Below are positions 6,952-13,310 of a stretch of 14,601 nucleotides of DNA, in pieces; within the stretch, counting starts at the first letter, position 1; each line of letters opens with the position of its first letter. A program made the position numbers and the translations under genes. Where the stretch lies: positions 1 through 14,601 of the forward strand of contig JAICSZ010000010.1 of the NCBI GenBank assembly GCA_025936615.1. The letters run 5' to 3'. The DNA comes from Pedococcus sp. GTDB lineage: Bacteria > Actinomycetota > Actinomycetes > Actinomycetales > Dermatophilaceae. Below the pieces are notes generated by a model, which was not told where the DNA came from, searched no databases, and was given only the letters and a program-made list of their open reading frames with translations.

Positions 6952-8201
6952 TGACACTCGACCCCGACGCCCTCACGACCGAGCTCGAGGGGCGCCTCGC
7001 AGGGGCGGATGCTGCCCTGGCGCAACAGTTCCCGGGCGAGCGAGCCACCCGGCAGCCGGTCCACACCGTCTACGTACCCGCCGACCGCTACGACGCGGGC
7101 CTCGTCCCGCAGTGGGGCAGGGAAGCCCTCGCCGCCCTCGACGAGCACGGGGGCAGCGCTGCTGACTTCGCAGCGACCCTGGGACTGCCGGCCACCCTCG
7201 CCGACGAGGTCGTGAGCCGGGTGCGCAGCAAGCTCGAGCGGGAGCCCATCGAGGACCTGCGCATCGACTTCGAGGACGGCTACGGCCCGCGGCCCGACCC
7301 CGAGGAGGACCAGGCGGTCGACGCGTCGGTGAAGGGGCTGCGCGAGTCGGTGGCGAGCGGCGCCGCTGCGCCGTTCCACGGCATACGGTTCAAGAGCTTC
7401 GAGGCGCCCACCCGAGCGAGGGGGGTTCGCACACTCGCCAGGTTCGTCGAGGGTGTCGCCGACGGCGACGCCCTCCCGGACGGCTTCGTGGTCACCCTCC
7501 CCAAGGTGACCTCCGTCGAGCAGGTGGAGGCCATGGTCCACGCCTGCGAGCAGATCGAGTCCGGGCTCGGGCTGCGCTCAGGGGCAATGGGTTTCGAGAT
7601 CCAGGTCGAGACACCCCAAGCCATCGTCGGGCCGGACGGCTCGGCGCTCGTGGCCCGCATGGTCCACGCCTCGACGGGTCGGTGCACCGCGCTCCACTAC
7701 GGCACCTACGACTACTCGGCGTCGTGCGGGATCGCCGCGGCCTACCAGTCGATGGAGCACCCCGCCGCCGACTACGCCAAGGCGGTCATGCAGGTCGCTG
7801 CCGCCGGCACGGGCGTTCGGCTCTCCGACGGCTCCACCAACATCCTGCCGGTCGGGGACCGCGAGCGCGTGCACGCCGGCTGGGCACTGCATGCCCGACT
7901 CGTGCGCCGGTCCCTCGAACGTGGCTACTACCAGGGCTGGGACCTGCACCCGGCCCAGCTGCCGAGCCGCTACGCCGCGACCTACGCGTTCTACCGCGAG
8001 GGCCTGCCCGCAGCGGCCGAGCGGCTGCGGAACTACGTCGGCCAGGTCGACTCCGGCGTCATGGACGAGCCGGCGACGGCGCGGGCGCTCGCCGACTTCG
8101 TGGTGCGTGGCCTCGACTGCGGTGCCGTCGACGACGCCGAGGTCGAGTCGCTCACCGGCATCGACCGGGGCCGGTTGGACACCCTGGCGAAGCGCGCCTG
8201 A
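6951..8201 (+). CDS. CitE/HpcH-like C-C lyase-fold protein (DUF6986 type)
   Basis: This 416-residue protein has the landmarks of the CitE/HpcH-HpaI superfamily, TIM barrels that cleave or form C-C bonds next to a carboxylate or CoA ester. IDFEDGYGP (105-113) resembles the LDLEDAV strand. R146 in GIRFK is a candidate substrate-binding Arg. E220 (QVETPQ) and D254 (GTYDYS) are the expected Mg2+ ligands, and WDLHPAQLPSRY (330-341) matches the IHPxQ segment. It is about 100 residues longer than CitE, with a helical N-terminal extension. I recognise it as the actinobacterial family called DUF6986, which has no settled function that I know of. Coupling to malic enzyme, and a neighbouring glyoxylate pathway with no malate synthase in view, suggest malate, malyl-CoA or a related hydroxyacid as substrate or product. 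That is inference. Confidence 0.82.
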   Translation: MTLDPDALTTELEGRLAGADAALAQQFPGERATRQPVHTVYVPADRYDAGLVPQWGREALAALDEHGGSAADFAATLGLPATLADEVVSRVRSKLEREPIEDLRIDFEDGYGPRPDPEEDQAVDASVKGLRESVASGAAAPFHGIRFKSFEAPTRARGVRTLARFVEGVADGDALPDGFVVTLPKVTSVEQVEAMVHACEQIESGLGLRSGAMGFEIQVETPQAIVGPDGSALVARMVHASTGRCTALHYGTYDYSASCGIAAAYQSMEHPAADYAKAVMQVAAAGTGVRLSDGSTNILPVGDRERVHAGWALHARLVRRSLERGYYQGWDLHPAQLPSRYAATYAFYREGLPAAAERLRNYVGQVDSGVMDEPATARALADFVVRGLDCGAVDDAEVESLTGIDRGRLDTLAKRA

Positions 8202-8215
8202 GTAGCGTGGTCGCC

Positions 8216-8464
8216 GTGCACGTAAGGGCGGAGTTCACGACCGAGCCCTTCCATGGGGAGGGTGAACCGCCCGCGCACGTGGCGGCCGCTGCGCAGCCGT
8301 TGGAGTATGCCGGGTTGTCACCCGACCTCGGACCGCTCGGCACGGCGGTGGACGGCGCCGCAGACGACGTCCTGCCGGCCATCGCCAAGGCGATGGAGGC
8401 CGCATTCGCCTCGGGCGCAACGCGGTTCACGCTCCAGGTCGAGCGGGTGGACGGTCATGGCTGA
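8216..8464 (+). CDS. Thiamine-binding-type small protein (MTH1187/YkoF-like)
   Basis: This 82-residue protein has a ferredoxin-like beta-alpha-beta pattern. The pattern HVRAEFTTEPF, then a helix with PPAHVAAAAQPLEYAGL, then DLGPLGTAVDGAADDVLPAIAKAMEAAFASGATRFTLQVERV, matches the small thiamine-binding family (PF01910 type), thought to bind thiamine or related pyrimidines in the cytoplasm. The GTG at 8216 is the best start because it gives the usual family N-terminus; another in-frame GTG lies at 8207. No strong ribosome binding site is seen. Only 14 bases follow the upstream stop, so re-initiation is likely. The end overlaps the next gene by eight bases. Its position near the thiamine-diphosphate enzyme Gcl may be meaningful. 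Family call moderately sure; function inferred. Confidence 0.72.
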   Translation: MHVRAEFTTEPFHGEGEPPAHVAAAAQPLEYAGLSPDLGPLGTAVDGAADDVLPAIAKAMEAAFASGATRFTLQVERVDGHG

Positions 8465-8894
8465 GCCCCTTTCGCAGCTGCCGACGACCAAGGGTGCGAC
8501 AGGCGGACAGTCGGCGGACCTGCAGGAGGCGTTGCGCCCACTGCTCCAGCGGGTGGGGGGCCAGGTCGTCCAGGCCGAGCCGCAGCCGGGTGACGTGCCG
8601 GTCGAGTGGGGTGGCGCGGTGCTCTTCCACGTGCGCCTGGCAGAGCCGGCGGCCGGGGGAGAGCTGGTCGCCCCCGACCTGACCGACGGCTTGGCGCGGC
8701 TCATCGAGGACGTCGAGGCCGAGCTCGGTGGCCGGCTCTCTGAACTGCCCAGGGCGCAGAAGCAGCACGCCGTCCGGATTCTGGAGGAGCGGGGAGCCTT
8801 CGAGATGCGCCGCTCCGCCGAGACCGTCGCCGAGGCGCTCGGCGTCACCCGGTTCACCGTCTACAACTACCTCAACCGTGCGCGGGGCGCCTGA
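8457..8894 (+). CDS. Helix-turn-helix protein, HTH resembling the YheO C-terminal domain
   Basis: This 145-residue protein ends in a convincing DNA-binding domain. Residues 102-142 (KQHAVRILEERGAFEMRRSA, then VAEALGVTRFTVYNYLNRAR) match the plan of the HTH found at the end of YheO/DauR regulators. The N-terminal part (about 20-95) is short and lacks the PAS-like domain of YheO. It has VEWGGAVLFHVRL, a beta-rich stretch, then a helix DGLARLIEDVEAELGG that could dimerise. The ATG lies inside the end of the thiamine-binding gene (eight-base overlap). It directly precedes the urate gene promoter, so it is the best in-window candidate for the local regulator. Its ligand and targets are unknown. 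Confidence 0.75.
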   Translation: MAEPLSQLPTTKGATGGQSADLQEALRPLLQRVGGQVVQAEPQPGDVPVEWGGAVLFHVRLAEPAAGGELVAPDLTDGLARLIEDVEAELGGRLSELPRAQKQHAVRILEERGAFEMRRSAETVAEALGVTRFTVYNYLNRARGA

Positions 8895-9010
8895 GCCAGC
8901 TCCATATATTCAACAAACTGTTGACTCCCTGTCCGGAGCATGCCAGCCTTTCGCAACACGGAAATCTCTTTCCATTTGGTGAGAGCCCATCCAGTGAGAG
9001 GACTCAAGAG
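8895..9010 (+). promoter_or_regulatory. Promoter and operator region of the urate operon
   Basis: Three elements are visible. TCAACAAACTGTTGA (8910-8924) is a perfect palindrome with 6-base arms. TTGACT (8921-8926) is a good -35 box overlapping it, with CAGCCT (8944-8949) as a poor -10 at 17-base spacing. GGAAATCTCTTTCC (8960-8973) is a 14-base inverted repeat lying 39 bases after the -35 start, just past the expected transcription start. GAGAGGA (8996-9002) serves as ribosome binding site for the GTG at 9011. AT content is far above the flanks. The poor -10 suggests an activated promoter or a different -10. Confidence 0.6.
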
Positions 9011-9505
9011 GTGGACCTGGACCGGTTCAACGGGGAGACAGTCGACGCGCTGACCCCCACCTTGTTGGCCTGCTGCGACGTGCCCGGCTGGGCCAACGCC
9101 GTGGCCGAAGGTCGTCCCTACGCGGATGTCGACGCCGCACTCGCGGTGGCCGACAAGGCCGCCCGCGGCCTGACCCCGGCCGAGGTCGACCGCGCACTCG
9201 CCGCCCACCCCCGGATCGGGGAGCGCGCCGAGGGCCGGGGCACCGAGGCCGCCTGGTCCCGTGGCGAGCAGTCCGGTGTCGGCCGCGACGAGCGGACCGC
9301 CGCCGCGCTCCTCGAGGGCAACCGGACCTACGAGGAGCGGTTCGGCCGGGTCTTCCTCATCTGCGCCACCGGCCTTTCCGGTGAGCAGGTCCTCGACAGC
9401 CTCACCGAGCGGCTCGGCAACGACGACGAGACCGAAGCGGCCGTCGTCGCCGACGAGCTGCGCAAGATCGCCGTGCTCCGACTGCGAAAGGTCCTCGACT
9501 CATGA
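9011..9505 (+). CDS. uraD: 2-oxo-4-hydroxy-4-carboxy-5-ureidoimidazoline (OHCU) decarboxylase
   Basis: This 164-residue cytosolic enzyme performs the third step of urate degradation, decarboxylating OHCU to (S)-allantoin with correct stereochemistry. The catalytic His66 in AAHPRIGE and Glu86 in WSRGEQSGV match the His67/Glu87 pair of the zebrafish enzyme. The all-helical length is normal. I chose the GTG at 9011, which follows GAGAGGA by eight bases and gives the family-like N-terminus VDLDRFN. A longer open frame to an ATG at 8921 would translate the operator and has no ribosome binding site. The stop overlaps the next start (ATGA), so it is coupled to the HIU hydrolase gene. First gene of the urate operon. 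Confidence 0.93.
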   Translation: MDLDRFNGETVDALTPTLLACCDVPGWANAVAEGRPYADVDAALAVADKAARGLTPAEVDRALAAHPRIGERAEGRGTEAAWSRGEQSGVGRDERTAAALLEGNRTYEERFGRVFLICATGLSGEQVLDSLTERLGNDDETEAAVVADELRKIAVLRLRKVLDS

Positions 9506-9834
9506 GCGCGATCACCACCCACGTCCTCGACACCTCGCGCGGCAGGCCGGCACGCGGCATACCGGTGCGCCTCGAGGCCCTCGAACCACAGCCGCACGTC
9601 CTCGCGGAGGCAACCACCAACGAGGACGGCCGTGTTCCCGAGCTCGGACCCGACCGGGTCGAGAACGGCACGTACCGCCTGGTCTTCGACACCGCCGCCT
9701 ACCACGCGGCGCAGGGCGAGACCGGATTCTTCCCCGAGGTCGTCATCACGTTCACCCTCGACGACCCCGCCCAGCACTACCACGTGCCCGTCCTGCTCAG
9801 CCCGTTCGCCTTCTCCACCTACCGAGGAAGTTGA
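9502..9834 (+). CDS. uraH: 5-hydroxyisourate hydrolase (transthyretin-like)
   Basis: This 110-residue enzyme hydrolyses 5-hydroxyisourate, the product of urate oxidase, to OHCU. Family hallmarks are complete: ITTHVLDTSRGRPARGIPV at the N-terminus (His7), DGR with Arg44, HYHVPVLLSPFAFSTYRGS at the C-terminus with the conserved His pair and the diagnostic YRGS ending. It is a small homotetrameric cytosolic protein with no signal peptide. It is coupled to uraD by ATGA overlap and lies six bases before urate oxidase. Gene order uraD-uraH-uox runs opposite to reaction order but keeps all three unstable-intermediate steps together. Confidence 0.96.
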   Translation: MSAITTHVLDTSRGRPARGIPVRLEALEPQPHVLAEATTNEDGRVPELGPDRVENGTYRLVFDTAAYHAAQGETGFFPEVVITFTLDDPAQHYHVPVLLSPFAFSTYRGS

Positions 9835-9840
9835 TCCACC

Positions 9841-10746
9841 ATGGCCATCAAGCTTGGTCCCAACCAGTACGGCAAAGCCGAGAACCACCTGGTCCGCGTC
9901 TACCGCGACAGCGACCGCCACGAGATCCACGACCTGACCGTCTCCACCTCACTGCGCGGTGACTTCAGCGCCGCGCACGCCTCGGGTGACCAGGCCGAGG
10001 TGCTCCCCACGGACACCCAGAAGAACACCGTGTTCGCGTTCGCCAAGGAGAAGGGGGTGGAGTCGCCCGAGCAGTTCGCGCTCGAGCTCGCCGACCACTT
10101 CCTGGCCACCTCCAAGGTCGCCGAGGGTGCGCGCATCGAGGTCGACGAGGCCGCCTGGAGCCGCATCGAGGTCGACGGCCAGGGTCACGACCACGCCTTC
10201 GTCCAAGGCGGCAACGGCACCCGCACCACCGTCGTCAACGTGGACGGCCGCGGTGCCGACCGCAAGGCGCACGTCGTCTCCGGCCTGAAGGACCTCGTCG
10301 TCCTCAAGTCGACCGGTTCGGCCTTCCGCGGCTTCCTCAAGGACAGGTACACGACGCTGCAGGAGACCGACGACCGCATCCTCGCGACCTCGCTCGTCGT
10401 GCGCTGGCGCTACGAGGGGACCGACGTCGACTGGAACAAGACCTTCGACGCGGTCAAGGCCCTGCTGTTGGAGAAGTTCGCCGTGCCGCACTCGGAGGCG
10501 CTGCAGCAGACCCTCTACGGCATGGGCGAGGCAGTGCTCGAGCAGTTCCCGGCGATCCAGGAGATCAAGTTCTCCGCGCCGAACAAGCACCACTTCCTCG
10601 TCGACCTCGCGCCGTTCGGGCTCGACAACCCCGGCGAGGTCTTCTACGCGGCCGACCGCCCGTACGGCCTGATCGAGGCCACCGTCGTCCGTGACGACGC
10701 CACCGACCCCGGGGCCGCGTGGCACGCGGTGCCCGGCTTCTGCTGA
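9841..10746 (+). CDS. Urate oxidase (uricase)
   Basis: This 301-residue cofactor-free enzyme oxidises urate with O2 to 5-hydroxyisourate and H2O2. Landmarks are NQYGKAENHLVRVYRD (8-23) with catalytic Lys12, LPTDTQKNTVFAFAKE (55-70) with Thr57, the RGFLKDRYTTL turn (163-173), and NKHHFLVDLAP (248-258) with the catalytic-site Asn/His. Both tunnelling-fold halves are present and length is standard. The ATG is preceded by GAGGAAG at 9824-9830, inside the end of uraH. It requires O2, so it implies aerobic purine catabolism and a need for catalase, which is not in this window. Third gene of the operon. Confidence 0.97.
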   Translation: MAIKLGPNQYGKAENHLVRVYRDSDRHEIHDLTVSTSLRGDFSAAHASGDQAEVLPTDTQKNTVFAFAKEKGVESPEQFALELADHFLATSKVAEGARIEVDEAAWSRIEVDGQGHDHAFVQGGNGTRTTVVNVDGRGADRKAHVVSGLKDLVVLKSTGSAFRGFLKDRYTTLQETDDRILATSLVVRWRYEGTDVDWNKTFDAVKALLLEKFAVPHSEALQQTLYGMGEAVLEQFPAIQEIKFSAPNKHHFLVDLAPFGLDNPGEVFYAADRPYGLIEATVVRDDATDPGAAWHAVPGFC

Positions 10747-10763
10747 AAGGGGTGTGAGGACCG

Positions 10764-12227
10764 ATGAAGCTCCTCTCCCGCCCGGGAAACCCGAGGTACC
10801 GCGGACGCCCCGAGGACCAGAGCTACGGCCCCGGGCAGCTGCTCGCCTATGGCACCCAGCACATCCTCACGATGTACGGCGGGGTCATCGCACCGCCGCT
10901 GATCGTCGGTGGCGCGGCCAAGCTCTCGCCGGGCGACATGGCGCTGCTCGTCACCGCCGGACTGTTCATCAGCGGGCTCGCCACGCTGCTGCAGACCCTG
11001 GGGGTCGGGCCGTTCGGCAGCCGGCTGCCCATCGTGCAGGGCATCTCCTTCGCGAGCGTGTCGACGATGGTCGCCATCGCGAGCGACGGCGGCGTGCGGC
11101 CCGTGTTCGGGGCGATCATCGTCGCCGGGCTGATCGGCCTGGTGGCGAGCTCGTTCTTCGCCCAGCTGGTACGGCTGTTCCCCGCGGTCGTGACCGGGTC
11201 GATCATCACGGTGATCGGGCTGTCGCTGTTGCCGGTGTCCTTCACCTGGGCGATGGGCGGCGCGGGCGCCAAGGACCTCGGGTCGACGTCCAACATTGGC
11301 TTCGCCGCGCTGACGCTGCTCATCATCCTGGTGATCAGCCGGGTGTTCCAGGGCGCCATCTCGCGGCTGTCCATCCTCATCGGCATGGTGGTCGGCACGC
11401 TGGTCGCCGCGCTCGTCGGCAAGGCCGACTTCTCCACCGTCGGTGACGCCAAGATCATCGCCCTCCCGCAGCTGTTCCACTTCGGGGGCCCGACCTTCCA
11501 GGTCGGCGCGATCGTCTCGATGACCATCGTGATCTTCGTGATCATGACCGAGACGACGGCCGACATCCTGGCCATCGGCGAGATCGTGGGCACCGAGGTC
11601 GACGCCAAGCGGGTCGCCGACGGCCTGCGCGCGGACATGGTCTCGACGGCGGTGGCGCCGGTGTTCGGTTCCTTCCCGTGCAGCGCCTTCGCGCAGAACG
11701 TCGGCCTGGTGGCGCTCACCGGCATCAAGAGCCGCTTCGCGGTGGCTGCCGGTGGCGGCGTGCTCCTGGTGCTCGGCCTCCTGCCGGTCGTCGGTGCGGT
11801 CGTGGCCGCGATTCCGTACCCCGTCCTGGGTGGCGCGGGAATCGTGCTCTTCGGCTCGGTGGCGGCTAGCGGCATCCGCACCCTGTCCCGTGTCAACTAC
11901 CACGACAACCTCAACATGGTGATCGTCTCCGTCGCCATCTCGGTGGGCATCATCCCGATCGCCGCCCCGACCTTCTGGGACTCCTTCCCGAACTGGTTCA
12001 GCGTGATCATGCACTCGGGCATCAGTGCCACCGCGGTGGTCGCCGTCCTGATGAACCTGCTGTTCAACGAGGTCAAGGCGGGCAACAAGCCCGGTGCCTC
12101 TGTCTTCGCAGCGGCAGAGTCCGAGAAGGACGAGCTCGGGGACACCCTCGACGACGAGCTGCGCGGCGAGAAGCGCCCGGTCCAGGGCAGCCGGCGGCCG
12201 GTCGAGCCAGCCGGCGGACCGCACTAG
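10764..12227 (+). CDS. NCS2 nucleobase:cation symporter, probable urate/xanthine permease
   Basis: This 487-residue integral membrane protein has about 12-14 hydrophobic segments on the NCS2/NAT (UraA, UapA) plan. The key acidic residue of the TM8 region is E263 in ETTADILAIGEIVG. The NAT signature QNVGLVALTG starts at Q311/N312 and is followed by IKSR. The Q-N-x-G form is the one common in purine rather than uracil carriers. A hydrophilic, acidic C-terminal tail of about 40 residues follows the last helix. GAAAGGGGTGTGAGG lies shortly before the ATG, 17 bases after the urate oxidase stop, so it is the last gene of the urate operon. Context makes urate the likely substrate; xanthine is the main alternative. 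Confidence 0.93.
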   Translation: MKLLSRPGNPRYRGRPEDQSYGPGQLLAYGTQHILTMYGGVIAPPLIVGGAAKLSPGDMALLVTAGLFISGLATLLQTLGVGPFGSRLPIVQGISFASVSTMVAIASDGGVRPVFGAIIVAGLIGLVASSFFAQLVRLFPAVVTGSIITVIGLSLLPVSFTWAMGGAGAKDLGSTSNIGFAALTLLIILVISRVFQGAISRLSILIGMVVGTLVAALVGKADFSTVGDAKIIALPQLFHFGGPTFQVGAIVSMTIVIFVIMTETTADILAIGEIVGTEVDAKRVADGLRADMVSTAVAPVFGSFPCSAFAQNVGLVALTGIKSRFAVAAGGGVLLVLGLLPVVGAVVAAIPYPVLGGAGIVLFGSVAASGIRTLSRVNYHDNLNMVIVSVAISVGIIPIAAPTFWDSFPNWFSVIMHSGISATAVVAVLMNLLFNEVKAGNKPGASVFAAAESEKDELGDTLDDELRGEKRPVQGSRRPVEPAGGPH

Positions 12228-12365
12228 CGGCCCGGTCCGGGTATATCCGGCCCACCTGCTGGGACGGGCCGACCGGTGGTTGACCACCCGCCGCCGGTCG
12301 GCCTACCCTCTCACTAATCGGAAAACAACTTCCACAATCCGAAATCTCTTCCGGAAGGGGCAGCC
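12228..12365 (+). promoter_or_regulatory. End of urate operon, then promoter and double operator of the glyoxylate operon
   Basis: A short hairpin, CGGCCC (12248-12253) with GGGCCG (12266-12271), follows the permease stop and may terminate the urate transcript; it has no T tract. TTGACC (12280-12285) and TACCCT (12304-12309), 18 bases apart, form a good promoter. Two operator-like elements follow: GGAAAACAACTTCC (12320-12333), GGAA-N6-TTCC as before uraD, and GAAATCTCTT (12341-12350), identical to the 10-mer before uraD. The second abuts the GGAAGGGG ribosome binding site of the next gene. Confidence 0.65.
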
Positions 12366-13193
12366 ATGGCCGACCACGGACTGCGCTACGAAGCCAACCT
12401 GTCCATCCTGTTCACCGAGCTCCCGCTGCTCGAGCGGCCCGCCGCCGCCAGGGCGGAGGGCTTCACCGCGGTCGAGTTCTGGTGGCCCTGGCCGGACCAG
12501 CCGGTGCCGGCTGACCGCGACGTCGACGCCTTCGTGTCGGCGGTGCAGGACGCCGGCGTGCAGCTGGTCGGCCTCAACTTCTTCGCCGGTGACCTCGCCG
12601 GCCCCGACTGCGGGGTGCTGTCCATCCCCAGCCGGGTCCAGCAGTTCCGCGACAACATCGACGTCACCGTGGGCATCGGCGAGCGGCTCGGGGTCTCCGG
12701 GGTCAACGCGCTGTTCGGCAACCGCGTCGACGACGCGTCGCCCGAGGAGCAGGATGCGCTCGGTCGCGAGTCGATCGCCGCTGCGGCCAAGGCCGCCGAC
12801 CGCATCGGGGCGACCGTGCTCGTCGAGTCGGTGAGCGGCCCCAAGCCGTACCCGCTGCGCACCGCCGCCGACGCCGTCTCCGTCGTCGACGACGTGCGGG
12901 CGACCGGCGCCGCCAACGTCGGCTTCCTCATGGACCTCTACCACCTCGCTGCCAACGGCGACGACCTCGATGCCGCCATCGCGGCGTACACCGACCGCAC
13001 CGCGCACGTGCAGGTCGCCGACGCCCCCGGCCGTGGGGAGCCCGGCACTGGTGACCTCGACCTGGACCGCTACCTCGGCCAGCTGGCCGACCACGGGTAT
13101 GCCGGGTGGGTGGGCCTGGAGTACAAGCCCACCACCGCGACCACTCCCGAGAGCCTCGGCTGGCTGCCGCGCGAGCGCCGCGCCGCCGGCTGA
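12366..13193 (+). CDS. hyi: Hydroxypyruvate isomerase
   Basis: This 275-residue TIM-barrel enzyme of the xylose-isomerase-like fold interconverts hydroxypyruvate and tartronate semialdehyde. It starts with the family-typical LRYEANLSILFTELPLLERPAAA and has GFTAVEFWWPWP (about 32-43). Likely metal-binding residues are the Glu in VLVESVSGPKPYPL (about 156), the Asp and His in GFLMDLYHLAANG (about 183-186), and the Glu in WVGLEYKP near the C-terminus. The ATG follows GGAAGGGG by about six bases. It opens the glyoxylate operon with glxR and gcl. A sugar isomerase of the same fold is the only alternative, and the context argues against it. Confidence 0.93.
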   Translation: MADHGLRYEANLSILFTELPLLERPAAARAEGFTAVEFWWPWPDQPVPADRDVDAFVSAVQDAGVQLVGLNFFAGDLAGPDCGVLSIPSRVQQFRDNIDVTVGIGERLGVSGVNALFGNRVDDASPEEQDALGRESIAAAAKAADRIGATVLVESVSGPKPYPLRTAADAVSVVDDVRATGAANVGFLMDLYHLAANGDDLDAAIAAYTDRTAHVQVADAPGRGEPGTGDLDLDRYLGQLADHGYAGWVGLEYKPTTATTPESLGWLPRERRAAG

Positions 13194-13231
13194 GACCCCA
13201 CCGACAAACCAGACCCCGGACCCTCGCCCCT

Positions 13232-13284
13232 TGCTTGCGTCTGCGGTTTTGCCCCGCTGGTGGGCAAAACCGCAGACGCAAGCA
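13232..13284 (+). repeat. Perfect 23-bp-arm inverted repeat inside the glyoxylate operon
   Basis: The left arm (13232-13254) starts TGCTTGCGTCTGCGG and the right arm (13262-13284) is its exact complement, ending CCGCAGACGCAAGCA. The loop is seven bases, CGCTGGT. It fills the middle of the 117-base gap between hyi and glxR. In RNA it would be a very stable hairpin, placed to reduce read-through to glxR-gcl or to protect the upstream message. Such long perfect arms also fit a dispersed palindromic element. The repeat is certain; its role is inferred. Confidence 0.9.
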
Positions 13285-13310
13285 GGAAAGACCACCGCAA
13301 GGAGAACGCA

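Noticed and set aside
8921..9010. Upstream ATG at 8921 as start of the OHCU decarboxylase
   Set aside because: It would translate the GGAAATCTCTTTCC operator, has no ribosome binding site, and the added 30 residues are not family-like. The GTG at 9011 has GAGAGGA eight bases upstream.
10644..12287. A 547-codon minus-strand open frame
   Set aside because: Antisense to the NCS2 permease and part of urate oxidase; the product is Arg/His/Asp-rich with no recognisable fold.
13232..13284. CRISPR repeat or insertion-sequence end
   Set aside because: Only one copy is present in the window, with no spacer array, transposase or flanking target duplication.
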